Source of the DNA: an uncultured Fibrobacter sp.
GTDB lineage: Bacteria; Fibrobacterota; Fibrobacteria; Fibrobacterales; Fibrobacteraceae
Assembly (NCBI RefSeq): GCF_947166265.1
Contig: NZ_CAMVDO010000008.1
Span: 62,001 to 126,000 of the forward strand
Direction: 5' to 3'
DNA: 64,000 nucleotides
Below are positions 53,143 through 62,430 of this stretch, one piece after another. The notes below the pieces were generated by a model. That model was not told the origin of the DNA, did no database searches, and was given only the letters and a program-made list of their open reading frames with translations. Both the position numbers and the translations under genes were made by a program. Position 1 is the stretch's first letter; the number at the start of each line of letters is the position of its first letter.

Positions 53143-53940
53143 TTATTTGTTCAAAATGCGAAGGGCGCGTTCAATTAATTCGGGTTTTAGGTCGAAAATC
53201 CGGCTTAGGGTCTCGACCCTGACGGAATCCTCTATTTTTTCCATACGGGAGCCGTTCGCATCGCGGGTCACCAAATTTCCCTTTTGATAGTAGTACTGCA
53301 CGCCCCGTTCACGATCGAGGCGGTTGAGCACCGGGTACGTCATCATTTCGCGGTAGAAGCTTTCGTTCCAATGCTGCTTGAATTCTTCGACGGATACGCC
53401 TTCGACAGGGTATTCAAAGCGGAGTTTCATCGGGGATCCCGCACCGCCCGTCCATAAGGCCATACTTTCTGCGTTCGGGCGGTCCAGTCTTACCGTATTC
53501 GGGACCAGCGGAAAGAAGGCTGTGCCCGCCCCCTGCGGGGGCGGGAGCGGGATCGGCAGCGGATCAAAAATCAGATAGCCGGGATCGAAGAGGTATTCTG
53601 TAGACTGTGGGGCTAATGCTAGCGATGACAGCGACAACGCATCCGGATCGGGGAGTATAAGGGCGCAGTGGATATTCCTTTCTTTACGCTTATGGCCCAT
53701 CACCAGGCGCGGGGAAAGCCCCATATCCTTGAACACCTGATAAAGATGCCAAGTCATGCTAAAGCACGTGCCACCGCCCATCCAGGCATCGACATCGTTC
53801 TGAAAACTGTCGTCAAGCTTTTGCGCAGCCGAGGAACTCCCCGTCGATTCGAGACGGATAATCTTCGTCAGGTTCTCGTAGGTGACTTTAGACAACCTAT
53901 CGCAGATGTCCTGGATTTTTTTCCATATATCAGGAGTCAT
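53143..53940 (-). CDS. arylamine N-acetyltransferase/transglutaminase-like cysteine enzyme
   Basis: A 265-residue cytoplasmic protein. A Cys-His-Asp triad is visible: Cys59 in GGGTCFSMTWHLYQVF, His91 in RNIHCALIL and Asp119 in YLFDPGYLIFDPLP. Spacing and the flanking GGxCF and DPG patterns fit arylamine N-acetyltransferases and relatives, which transfer acyl groups from CoA through the Cys; they are related in fold to transglutaminases. The C-terminal third is not recognisable. A TAAATT element 6 nt before the ATG and no Shine-Dalgarno site suggest a leaderless message. Substrate unknown. Confidence 0.72.
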   Translation of the reverse strand: MTPDIWKKIQDICDRLSKVTYENLTKIIRLESTGSSSAAQKLDDSFQNDVDAWMGGGTCFSMTWHLYQVFKDMGLSPRLVMGHKRKERNIHCALILPDPDALSLSSLALAPQSTEYLFDPGYLIFDPLPIPLPPPQGAGTAFFPLVPNTVRLDRPNAESMALWTGGAGSPMKLRFEYPVEGVSVEEFKQHWNESFYREMMTYPVLNRLDRERGVQYYYQKGNLVTRDANGSRMEKIEDSVRVETLSRIFDLKPELIERALRILNK

Positions 53941-53964
53941 GACTACAATTTAGAAATAAGATGG

Positions 53965-53990
53965 AGATCCCCGCCTTCGCGGGGATGACA
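53965..53990 (+). repeat. GGATGACA-family palindrome
   Basis: GATCCCCGCCTTCGCGGGGATGACA. It lies between azlD and the NAT-like gene, 3 nt from the azlD stop. Confidence 0.85.
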
Positions 53991-53993
53991 ATC

Positions 53994-54311
53994 CTACAAC
54001 AACATCATCAGGCCGTCGATACCTAGGACCGTCAGGCAGGCAACCACGGCAACCCCCACCAATCCAAGACCGAATACCGACGCAACGACAGCTGTCAACA
54101 GGGCACACGCTCCCGAAAACTTACTGTCGGTCGCATAGAAAATCGCAGGGACCGTCATCGCGGCAAGGACGGTGTAAGGGACGTATGCCAAAAAAGAGCG
54201 CCAAAAACGGCTCTTGATCTTACCCTTGAGCAAGACGAACGGGACGGCACGCAGCAGATACGTCATACCCGCCATTACCAGGAGAAACAAGAAATAATCT
54301 CTCAGGTGCAT
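53994..54311 (-). CDS. azlD: AzlD-family branched-chain amino acid export protein
   Basis: A 105-residue membrane protein with about four hydrophobic helices: YFLFLLVMAGMTYLLRAVPFV, FLAYVPYTVLAAMTVPAIFY and two more at the end. The MTYLLRAVPF start is the AzlD family signature. Together with AzlC it forms an exporter for branched-chain amino acids in the inner membrane. It overlaps azlC by 10 nt, so the two are coupled. Confidence 0.92.
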   Translation of the reverse strand: MHLRDYFLFLLVMAGMTYLLRAVPFVLLKGKIKSRFWRSFLAYVPYTVLAAMTVPAIFYATDSKFSGACALLTAVVASVFGLGLVGVAVVACLTVLGIDGLMMLL

Positions 54312-55015
54312 GCATCCTCCTGAGTCTGATCATCCTTAACCGGAAAGAGCGCTGCGGCCACAAGCGATGCCACCAACGCACAAATGATGATCGCAAAGCC
54401 GACCGTTACACCACTCAACGCAGGAACATACTTGAACGCAAGGCTACATGCAATGGCAATCAGAACCGCCACCAACGTGGGCACATGCACTTTCATCTGC
54501 GGAACAACAATCGCCACAAACATGCCATAAAGGGCGACTCCCAGCGCATTCGTAATAACCGTAGGCAAAATCTCGCCGCAGATGGCCCCAAGCATAGTCC
54601 CCGAAGACCAGCCGATATAAGGAAGAACCATAAGCCCTGCAAAATAACGTGCCGTTACAGGTTCGCTCTGGCTTACGGCTAGCGCATAAATTTCATCGGT
54701 GATTCCCGTTGCCAAAAGCATGCGCTTAAACGTTCCAAACGAAGGGGCAACCTTTTGCGACAAAGAAATTGCCATCAGGCTATAACGCAGGTTGATAAAG
54801 AACGTGGCGAGCGCCATTTCGATAAAGGTGCCCGCAGCCTCGGACATAATCTGAAGACCCGCAAACTGCCCTGCCGAAGTCAAGTTCGTCATCGAAATGA
54901 ACGTCACCAACGGCCACGAAAGCAGCTTGGAACCCGCAACTCCGAACGAAAACGAAACTGCAAAGTAGCCAAGACCGATCGGAAGGCCGTCTTTTACACC
55001 ATTTGAAAACTTCAT
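54302..55015 (-). CDS. azlC: AzlC-family branched-chain amino acid permease
   Basis: A 237-residue inner-membrane protein with seven or so helices. The start GVKDGLPIGLGYFAVSFSFGV is the AzlC motif; LLSWPLVTFISMTNLTSAGQFAGLQIM and FINLRYSLMAISLSQKV are conserved features. It is the large subunit of the AzlCD exporter of leucine, isoleucine, valine or analogues. TATATTTG lies 7 nt before the ATG, with no Shine-Dalgarno site. Three TTTGCAT direct repeats lie immediately upstream and may be the operator of a regulator. Confidence 0.93.
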   Translation of the reverse strand: MKFSNGVKDGLPIGLGYFAVSFSFGVAGSKLLSWPLVTFISMTNLTSAGQFAGLQIMSEAAGTFIEMALATFFINLRYSLMAISLSQKVAPSFGTFKRMLLATGITDEIYALAVSQSEPVTARYFAGLMVLPYIGWSSGTMLGAICGEILPTVITNALGVALYGMFVAIVVPQMKVHVPTLVAVLIAIACSLAFKYVPALSGVTVGFAIIICALVASLVAAALFPVKDDQTQEDACT

Positions 55016-55022
55016 GCGCCCA

Positions 55023-55074
55023 AATATAGAAATTTCTCAGACAAATTTTATGCAAATATGCAAATTTATGCAAA
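55023..55074 (-). promoter_or_regulatory. azlCD promoter with three TTTGCAT direct repeats
   Basis: TATATTTG element (55021-55028 on the minus strand) 7 nt before the ATG. ATGCAAA occurs at 55050-55056, 55058-55064 and 55068-55074 (TTTGCAT on the coding strand) with 8- and 10-nt periods. The nearest copy would cover the -35 region. Confidence 0.45.
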
Positions 55075-55107
55075 ACTGAATTCGATATTACACGCATTAC
55101 TTAAAAT

Positions 55108-55174
55108 GCCCTAGACATCCCTAGGGCAAGACTGTACCTTGTAATTTCTGCTAACGCTCTCGCGTAGAAGCGTT
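55108..55174 (-). terminator. terminator region after the 10-repeat protein gene
   Basis: Two stems on the minus strand: AACGCT/AGCGTT (55153-55174), 2 nt after the stop codon, and GCCCTAG / CTAGGGC (55108-55127) followed by ATTTTAAG. The second is a plausible but weak Rho-independent terminator. Confidence 0.55.
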
Positions 55175-55175
55175 A

Positions 55176-58100
55176 CTACCGGATTGAAATTCGACGTGTT
55201 ACATTCACAGAATGCGAACGAACGCGCACGATGTAATTTCCCTGGCGGAGACTTTCCAGAAGAACCGTCCCCTTGACCTGTTTGAAACTTGCCACCGGAC
55301 GGCCCTGCATATCGAACACATCAACCTGCACATTGTCTACACCTTCAATCTGCAACATACGACCAGAAACCGTAAGCGTCACCGGATTCATACGGGCGTC
55401 GACAGCCGTTGTCCATTCTTCGCTACTGGAAGAGGATTCCTCACTGCTAGAGGACATCTCTTCGCTGCTAGAAGATGTTTCATCCTTCGACGAGGAACTT
55501 GCCACGCTGCTAGAAGACTTTGCAGAACTGGAGCTGGATTTCGCAGAACTCGAAGAAGACTTTTCGCTACTAGAAGAAACCTTATGGGAGCTGCTACTGG
55601 ATTTTTCAGAACTGCTAGAAGCTTCGGAGCTAGACGATTTCTCGCTACTGGAGGATGCCTCGGAGCTACTAGAGATTTCAGAACTCGACGATTCAACACT
55701 ACTGGAGGATTCTTCTTCACTTGAGCTAGAGTTTTCTTCGCTCGAAGAGGATTCTTCGCTGCTAGAAGACGTTTCTTCACTCGACGAGGAACTGACCTCG
55801 CTGCTGGAGGATTCAACCACCGTAATCCGGCCACTAGCAGTAATATCTTCATCAATACCATCCACATCGATGGTAAAGACATATTCCTGCGCCGGAGCGT
55901 TCACATTCACCTTTCCAAAAATCTTGAAAAGTTTCGCTTCGTTATCCAGCACACCCGTAAGACCGGAAGGAAGATCGTTCGCCTCGACTTTCTTCACATA
56001 ATCAAACCTATAGACAATCGGCTCAATCGAATCGCCCGCAACCACGGTTTGCACGGAATCGCCTTCCACAAGTTCAAAGACGGTCGGCATAGGCTTGTGC
56101 TTCACTACGATTTTCGCCGTTGCAACGGAATCGTTATCCTTGCCGAAAACCTTCACCGTAACCGTGTATTCGCCATCGCTGAGGGTTTCGCTCACGGCAC
56201 CGGCAAACGTCATCGTCTCTGCCTTTTTATCCTTCAGCATATTAATCGACCCGACCGGGAGTCCCGAAACTGCCACGGAATCCATATTCGCATACTTGAA
56301 CACGATAGGCTTGATGGAATCCCCTGCAGTCACCACCTGGGAGTCATTACGAACCACCACCACGGACGTTTCCGCAGACTTATGCATCACCGTAATCTTA
56401 CCGAACAGCTTGATTTCCTCAAACTTGATGTCCGAATCAATACCGTTTGCCTTCGCCGAGTACTCGTACACATAATCGCCCACGGTATCGGGAACAGCGA
56501 AACGGATCGTAATGGTCTTTGCGTCTTTGTCTTCTTCGGAAAAACCTAGGGGAAAACCATTATGCGCTATAACAAAGGCTCCCATATTCTCGTAATGGTA
56601 TACAATCGGCTCGATCGAATCTCCAGCCATTACCACCTGTTCGTTATTGCCGCTCACCAATTCAAACACGAGCGGTCTCGCCTTGCGCTTCACCTTGATG
56701 ACCGAAGTCACAACGAAACTCGTATCGGGGCCTTCCACCGTCACGGAAAGCTCATAATCCTTCACCTCAGATCCCTCAGGAATGCAGCCCGACAACGTAT
56801 AAGTCTTCGCCTCAGCATCGCGAGACGAATTCACGCCCTTCACAAGAGTCGCACTGGTGCTGGTTATGTTTTCGTAACGGTATACAATCGGATCGATGCA
56901 GTCGCCCACCGTCACCAATTGTACCGCATTGTTGCTTGTAAGTTCAAAAACCGTCGGCAGGCGCTTATGATTCACCACAATCTTCGCCGTCACAGCGGAA
57001 TCGTTATCCTTGCCGAAGACCTTCACCGTAACCGTGTATTCGCCGTCACGGAGGGTTTCGTCTACAGCACCGGCAAGAGTAAGCGTCTGGGCATCTTTAT
57101 CCTTCAGCAAATCAATTGCCCCTACCGGGAGCCCCAAGACCGCCACGGAATCCATGTTCGCATACTTGAACACAATCGGCTTGATGGAATCACCCGCCGT
57201 CACCACCTGGGAGTCATTACTTACCACTTCCACGGATGTTTCCACGGGCAAATGATTCACGACAATCTTCGCCGTTGCAGCAGAATCGTTATCTGCACCG
57301 AAGACCTCCACCGTAACCGTATATTCACCGTCGGCAAGGGATTCATCTACGGCACCGGCAAGCGTAAACGTCTGGGCACCTATATCTCGAATCCATCGTA
57401 TCGTCCCCTTCGGAACGCCCATAACCGCAATGGAATCAATGTTTGCATACTTGAACAAGATTGGCTTGATGGAATCCCCTGCAGTCACCACCTGGGAGTC
57501 ATTACGAACCACCACCACGGAAGTTTCCACAATCTTATGCTTTACAGTAATCTTCGCCGTTGCAACGGAGTCGTTGTCCACACCGAAGACCTTCACCGCA
57601 ACCGTGTATTCGCCATCACGGAGGGTTTCATCTACGGCACCGGCAAGAGTAAGCGTCTGTGCTTCCTTATCCGTCAGCAACTTAATCGACCCGACCGGGA
57701 GTCCCGAAACTGCCACGGAATCCATGTATGCATACTTGAACACGATCGGCTTGATGGAATCGCCCGCCTTCACAGTCTGCGAGGCATTGTCAAGCAGTTT
57801 CACGGATGTTTCCACATGTTTATGCTTTACGGTAATGGTTCCTGTCACCACCGCACTGGTATCGGGTCCCGTTACTGTAATACTATAAGTGTATGTGCTG
57901 TCCTTCAGAGATTCATCAACCGTACCAATAATCTTAAGGATATTTGAGTCATCGTCTTCAGAAAATTCTAAGCCTAGCGGCAAGCTCGAGCGCTCCATGC
58001 TCATTCCCCCGACGCGCCTGAAATAGTACACAATCGGTTCAATGGAATTTCCTGCTGTCACCGTCTGTTCATCAGCCCCTTCAACAAGTTCAAAAATCAT

Positions 58101-59660
58101 CGGTAAAGGCTTATGCTTTACTTTAATCGTCGCCGTCGCAGAGGAATCGTTGTCTGTACCAAAAACCTTTACCGTAACAGAGTAGTCGCCATCGTCAACG
58201 TTTTCGTCTACGGCACCAGCGAGCGTGAACGTCTGCGAATTTTCATCTTTCAGCAACTTAATCGACCCGACCGGAACCTCACCCGAAACCGCTACGGAAT
58301 CTATGTTCGCATACTTAAACACCACCGGCTTGATAGAATCGCCCGCCTTCACGGTCTGCGTGGCGTTACTTTCTACCACCACAGAAGTTTCCATGGGCTT
58401 ATGTTTCACGATAATAGATCCCGTCACCACCGAATCGGATTCTTCACCTGTCACGGTAATGCTGTAAGTGTACGTTCCATCTTTCAGCCCTTCATCGAGG
58501 GTTCCGCTAATTGTATAAGTCATCGCCTTCGAATCCAACGAATGCTCCAATCCTCGAGCCAACTTCGATATGTGAGTACGCGTTATATTATCGAAACGGT
58601 AGACAATCGGCTCAATCGATTCACCCGCTGTCGCCGTCTGCGGGACATTGCCGCTCGTGAGTTCAAAAACAATGGATTTCGAATCGGTATTCGAAGAAGC
58701 GGCGATCTTTATTTCATGCGTACTTACAAAGGTATAGTAGGAATTATCCGGATCTTGAATGGTAAGCCCGATGACGCCATCTTGAATGCGAGACGGCAAA
58801 ACTCCATCTTCCATCCATTCCTTGTAGTCGTCATTGCCTGCTCCGCCAACGCCATAACCGTCATCGGCGATAATTTTCTTTCCACCCATCGCAGCGCTTG
58901 CAGCGGCCCAGGTCACTTCATTGTTGTTGTCGTTACGGATTCGGATCGAGTCTCCCTGGGTGCGACCTCCCGAAGTAAACAGGTAGTCAATCTTGCTCTT
59001 ATCAAAATGGCTGTACCAAGTCTTGAGATTTTCATTCAACCACGGAGAAATATCCACCGCGATCTTTGCATTCGGCAGGGCGGACTTAATGGTCTTCACA
59101 ATATCGTTGAAATAAGATCCGGCTAGAGACTCATCTGGAATGCCGCCGTTTTCTTGCTTAAAGCGTTCATCTCGTTCATCGCCCGAAACGGAATACTGGA
59201 AAAAATCGGGTTCAATCAGCCAAATGGTCGTCCCTACAGTTCCATCTTTTTCAAAATCTTTCGCCACCCCCTGTGCATACGAGTTATATCGTGCAATGAT
59301 TTCGTCCCAGTGATCGCGAATCATCTGCGCACCATGCGTACAATGATTCGGACTGCCCACATCGCAATCAGACAGATTGATTCCATTTACTTTCTGGTCC
59401 TTGTCGAATTCCGCAATCACGTATGCATAGAACACCGGTGTAAGGTCATGCTCCTTACAGGCCTTGACCATGGCGCCTTCCCAATACTCGTTGTATTTTT
59501 CATTGTCGCCAACCCAGATGGCCAAATGTGAAAGTTTCTTATTGGAAACGTCAAGTCCCGATTTCCACTGCTGCCCGAAATTGAAATGACTTTCGTCAAA
59601 GGCGGCAAAAGCCACCGACGTCAAGAAAAGAGCAAGAGCAATACTCAGAATTTTTCTCAT
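55176..59660 (-). CDS. secreted multi-repeat protein with unrecognised TIM-barrel-like N-terminal domain
   Basis: A 1494-residue secreted protein; the ATG at 59660 has GGAGGTG 3 nt upstream; the signal peptide ends near FAAFDES. Residues about 20-325 look like a (beta/alpha)8-type glycosidase domain: KLSHLAIWVGDNEKYNEYW, TPVFYAYVIAEFDKD, TTIWLIEPDFFQY, AKIAVDISPWLN, KIIADDGYG. The Glu/Asp-bearing strands could be catalytic, but I cannot name a GH family. About 330-1280 is ten tandem units of 92-100 residues in two subtypes (one with EPIVYRF and TYTYSITVTG, one with ETSVVV, KPIVFKYANMDSVAV and EYTVTVKVFGKDNDS). A 130-residue Ser/Glu-rich linker follows, then the C-terminal domain (VQVDVFDMQGRPVASF ... 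NYIVRVR) shared with the GH5 protein. It is next to that cellulase, so a role in plant polysaccharide degradation is likely. Confidence 0.82.
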   Translation of the reverse strand: MRKILSIALALFLTSVAFAAFDESHFNFGQQWKSGLDVSNKKLSHLAIWVGDNEKYNEYWEGAMVKACKEHDLTPVFYAYVIAEFDKDQKVNGINLSDCDVGSPNHCTHGAQMIRDHWDEIIARYNSYAQGVAKDFEKDGTVGTTIWLIEPDFFQYSVSGDERDERFKQENGGIPDESLAGSYFNDIVKTIKSALPNAKIAVDISPWLNENLKTWYSHFDKSKIDYLFTSGGRTQGDSIRIRNDNNNEVTWAAASAAMGGKKIIADDGYGVGGAGNDDYKEWMEDGVLPSRIQDGVIGLTIQDPDNSYYTFVSTHEIKIAASSNTDSKSIVFELTSGNVPQTATAGESIEPIVYRFDNITRTHISKLARGLEHSLDSKAMTYTISGTLDEGLKDGTYTYSITVTGEESDSVVTGSIIVKHKPMETSVVVESNATQTVKAGDSIKPVVFKYANIDSVAVSGEVPVGSIKLLKDENSQTFTLAGAVDENVDDGDYSVTVKVFGTDNDSSATATIKVKHKPLPMIFELVEGADEQTVTAGNSIEPIVYYFRRVGGMSMERSSLPLGLEFSEDDDSNILKIIGTVDESLKDSTYTYSITVTGPDTSAVVTGTITVKHKHVETSVKLLDNASQTVKAGDSIKPIVFKYAYMDSVAVSGLPVGSIKLLTDKEAQTLTLAGAVDETLRDGEYTVAVKVFGVDNDSVATAKITVKHKIVETSVVVVRNDSQVVTAGDSIKPILFKYANIDSIAVMGVPKGTIRWIRDIGAQTFTLAGAVDESLADGEYTVTVEVFGADNDSAATAKIVVNHLPVETSVEVVSNDSQVVTAGDSIKPIVFKYANMDSVAVLGLPVGAIDLLKDKDAQTLTLAGAVDETLRDGEYTVTVKVFGKDNDSAVTAKIVVNHKRLPTVFELTSNNAVQLVTVGDCIDPIVYRYENITSTSATLVKGVNSSRDAEAKTYTLSGCIPEGSEVKDYELSVTVEGPDTSFVVTSVIKVKRKARPLVFELVSGNNEQVVMAGDSIEPIVYHYENMGAFVIAHNGFPLGFSEEDKDAKTITIRFAVPDTVGDYVYEYSAKANGIDSDIKFEEIKLFGKITVMHKSAETSVVVVRNDSQVVTAGDSIKPIVFKYANMDSVAVSGLPVGSINMLKDKKAETMTFAGAVSETLSDGEYTVTVKVFGKDNDSVATAKIVVKHKPMPTVFELVEGDSVQTVVAGDSIEPIVYRFDYVKKVEANDLPSGLTGVLDNEAKLFKIFGKVNVNAPAQEYVFTIDVDGIDEDITASGRITVVESSSSEVSSSSSEETSSSSEESSSSEENSSSSEEESSSSVESSSSEISSSSEASSSSEKSSSSEASSSSEKSSSSSHKVSSSSEKSSSSSAKSSSSSAKSSSSVASSSSKDETSSSSEEMSSSSEESSSSSEEWTTAVDARMNPVTLTVSGRMLQIEGVDNVQVDVFDMQGRPVASFKQVKGTVLLESLRQGNYIVRVRSHSVNVTRRISIR

Positions 59661-59736
59661 ATTCACCTCCAAGGACTCCATATCCAGGATACCAAACCAT
59701 AAATTAAAATTTTTTGGCGCTACCCGTTCCTAAAAA

Positions 59737-59767
59737 CAAAAAAAGCCAGGCAATTTACGCCTGACTT
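59737..59767 (-). terminator. Rho-independent terminator of the GH5 gene
   Basis: On the minus strand AGTCAGGC, loop GTAAATT, GCCTGGCT (59745-59767; one G-T pair), then a long U-tract (59737-59745). It lies 21 nt after the GH5 stop codon and separates the two polysaccharide-related genes. Confidence 0.88.
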
Positions 59768-59788
59768 TTCTTTCATCAATATTTCGAC

Positions 59789-62284
59789 TTACTTAATCGA
59801 CACGCGACGGGTAAGGTTCATGGAACCCGAACGCACACGTACGATGTAGTTTCCTTGACGGAGCTTTTCCAGGCTTACGGAACCGGCAACCTGCCTAAAG
59901 CTTGCCACCGGGCTGCCCTGCATATCGAATACTTCGACCTGAACCACATCAGCACCCGTAATTTGCAGCATACGGCCTGCAATGGAAACCTTGAGCGGAT
60001 TTACCGCATAAGCCTGCACAAAGGTCGTATGTTCTTCGGAACTGCTGGAGTTAACCTCAGCCTCGCTGCTGGAGGAATTTTCGGTTGTCGAGGAACTGCT
60101 TCCCGCAGCCGTCACGTTAAGCTTGATTTCGTACTTTTGACCGTTGATGGTCAAGGTTTCGGTCAGCACAGAGCCAACCTCGAAGTGGGTCGGAATAGTA
60201 GTAGACGGAACCACAATTTCACTGCCAGTCTGATTGAAAGACAAGAAATAGCAATTATAGGATTCACGATTAAACGTCTGCACGTTCTTGAAGGTCACCG
60301 ATTCAAAGCTACCGCCCGGAACAACGGTCTGTTCCAAAGAACCGCTCACAACTACGGAGCCGTCCTGGCTGTTCGAAGACTTTGCAGAACTGGAGGATTC
60401 AACCGAGCTGCTGCTCTTTGCGGAACTGCTAGATGCTACAGAAGAGCTGGAAGAGGCAATGGAGCTGCTCGACGCAATGCTGGAGGAAGACTTTTCGGAA
60501 CTAGAAGATGCGACCGAGCTACTGCTCCTTGCAGAACTGCTTGAAGAAGCAGGCTTCACGGGTTCAATCGAAAGTCCGTTGCAACGAACATCGTCGATAT
60601 AGAGGTAATCGTACTTCGGCTGAGTCAAGCCCTTTTCATCGCCCTTGACTTCCCAAGTAAACTTGTTGATATTCTTCTTGTAGTCGGAAAGGTTCACATG
60701 AGTCTTCTTATCGCCCCAATCGGATTGGGCAAGGTCATCGAATTCCAAAGTCACCTTTTTCCATTCACTAGAGTACGACTTTTCAATCAGATGATAGTTG
60801 TAGTTTTCAATCGTGGAAAGTTCCACCTTGAAATTATGCGTTGCACCCTTGTACCTATAAGATATCGTCTTGCAAGCACTCAAATCGTAATCACTTTCAT
60901 CGGCGTTCAGCTTAACGCCAAGTGCTACGTACGGAGCGTATTTATTTTCTCCCTTATCAAGAACAATACCTGTCATAGCGGCCATATAGGAAGATCCATT
61001 ATCGGCATCAATGACAACGTCATAGCCCTTTTCACCATCAACCACAAAAGTCTTGTTTGAAATCGTCGATTTACCATCATCGTTAGCATCGTTGTAGGCA
61101 TACCAAACGCCACCAGTATAGGCAAGAGAATCGCCGTCTTCGAAATCATCAATAAAGTCGGTGGTACCATCGGCATTGGAGCTGCTAGATTCCTCGGTAC
61201 TGGAACTAGAGGCGGGAACATTGGAGCATGCCGTATAGGTAGAGGCGCCGGCCAGGTAGCCTTTCACTAAACGTCCCGAATCGGTATAGCCAAAGGTACT
61301 CGATGTGCTTGCACTTGTAAATGCAGCCGTTGTTTCTCCAATCTTCGATGCAGACCAGTTCGCCCAGGAAAGCTTATACTTATCCATCCAAGCCTGCCAC
61401 GTGTTATTCGCATCTTCAGGAACGTAGCCACCACCATCAGCTGTGCCAGTACCCCATTCGGAAACAAATACGGAATATCCATTGTTCATCGCAGCAAGAG
61501 CATTTCGCCCTTCCGTATCTGTGGAATGCGATGCCGCATAGTAATGGAAGGTATAGGCAACATTGTCGTCATTAATCGCTGTTTCCGGCGTAACAACATT
61601 CGGATACTGGTCAAAGTAAGGCGTACCTACAAGCACCAGATTATCGGAATACTGACGAATAGCGGCGATCACCGTTTCTGCATAGGTCTTGATTGTCGGC
61701 CAATAACTGCGAGCCGCATCTTCACCCCAGCCACCCTTAGGTTCGTTATAGATTTCGAAAATTACGTTATTCTTGTCACCATAGGTCTGGGCGGCCCAAC
61801 TAAAGAATTCTTTAGCCTGGCTCGTCTGGTTTTCAGCCTGATGGGAATGCCAGTCAATAATCACGTAGATGTCATTTGCGATTGCCGCTTCCACCACGGT
61901 TTTCAACATCTTTTTCTGATTTTCGGCACCACCGCTAAGGTAACCTCTGCTTCGGTCCCAATCCTCGCTAATGCCCATCGGGAAACGAATGATTTCGATT
62001 TTCATTTCGCTCACCATCGTATTGATGGCAGATTCCGTAAAGAAATCCGTAGAAGCTGCTTCACCCGAGCTCCAGTAGAGACTCATTCCCTTCACCTGGA
62101 CTTCGTTGCCAGAAGTGCTGTAAGTAGGACAGGAACCATAAATGCGTCCCTTGCCGTCTGCATTCTTACCAGCCTGCAGCTGACCGTACTGGCTCACCGG
62201 ACCCACGCGGCCAAAAGAAAGTGAAACAAGACCTGCGGCGAGAACGCCCAGGCCAGCGACTTTGATGCTATTCGAAATTTTCAT
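59789..62284 (-). CDS. GH5 endoglucanase-type cellulase with CBM11-like module
   Basis: An 831-residue secreted enzyme. The signal peptide is about 25 residues (ending SLSFG). GH5 catalytic domain about 35-345: GMSLYWSSG, IIRFPMGISEDWDR, VIIDWHSHQ, acid/base Glu181 in IYNEP, HYYAAS, nucleophile Glu276 in VSEWGTG and SWANWSAS. It hydrolyses beta-1,4-glucans. A Ser-rich linker and a CBM11-like module (about 385-575; IDDFEDGDSLAYTGGVWYAYNDAND, IDDVRCNG end) follow, then a long Ser-rich linker, a single unit (about 650-740) related to the ten repeats of the neighbouring protein (EQTVVPGGSFESVTFKNV), and the shared C-terminal domain (VQVEVFDMQGSPVASF ... NYIVRVRSGS). The ATG at 62284 follows AGAGGA closely. 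It ends at its own terminator. Confidence 0.93.
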   Translation of the reverse strand: MKISNSIKVAGLGVLAAGLVSLSFGRVGPVSQYGQLQAGKNADGKGRIYGSCPTYSTSGNEVQVKGMSLYWSSGEAASTDFFTESAINTMVSEMKIEIIRFPMGISEDWDRSRGYLSGGAENQKKMLKTVVEAAIANDIYVIIDWHSHQAENQTSQAKEFFSWAAQTYGDKNNVIFEIYNEPKGGWGEDAARSYWPTIKTYAETVIAAIRQYSDNLVLVGTPYFDQYPNVVTPETAINDDNVAYTFHYYAASHSTDTEGRNALAAMNNGYSVFVSEWGTGTADGGGYVPEDANNTWQAWMDKYKLSWANWSASKIGETTAAFTSASTSSTFGYTDSGRLVKGYLAGASTYTACSNVPASSSSTEESSSSNADGTTDFIDDFEDGDSLAYTGGVWYAYNDANDDGKSTISNKTFVVDGEKGYDVVIDADNGSSYMAAMTGIVLDKGENKYAPYVALGVKLNADESDYDLSACKTISYRYKGATHNFKVELSTIENYNYHLIEKSYSSEWKKVTLEFDDLAQSDWGDKKTHVNLSDYKKNINKFTWEVKGDEKGLTQPKYDYLYIDDVRCNGLSIEPVKPASSSSSARSSSSVASSSSEKSSSSIASSSSIASSSSSVASSSSAKSSSSVESSSSAKSSNSQDGSVVVSGSLEQTVVPGGSFESVTFKNVQTFNRESYNCYFLSFNQTGSEIVVPSTTIPTHFEVGSVLTETLTINGQKYEIKLNVTAAGSSSSTTENSSSSEAEVNSSSSEEHTTFVQAYAVNPLKVSIAGRMLQITGADVVQVEVFDMQGSPVASFRQVAGSVSLEKLRQGNYIVRVRSGSMNLTRRVSIK

Positions 62285-62430
62285 ACATCCTCTTTTTACA
62301 CCAATCTCCAAAAGGCAAATTTAGTTAAAAGGGTGCAATTTTCCACGTGTTAAAACGCACACAAAAAAACATAAGTGTATACGAGTGTACACGGGGAAGT
62401 AAACAAAAAATTAAAAATGATAAATCATCC

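Noticed and set aside
55420-55815. CRISPR-like or satellite array in the Ser-rich linker region
   Set aside because: The repeats are in-frame SSSSx codons with varied synonymous use and no spacers.
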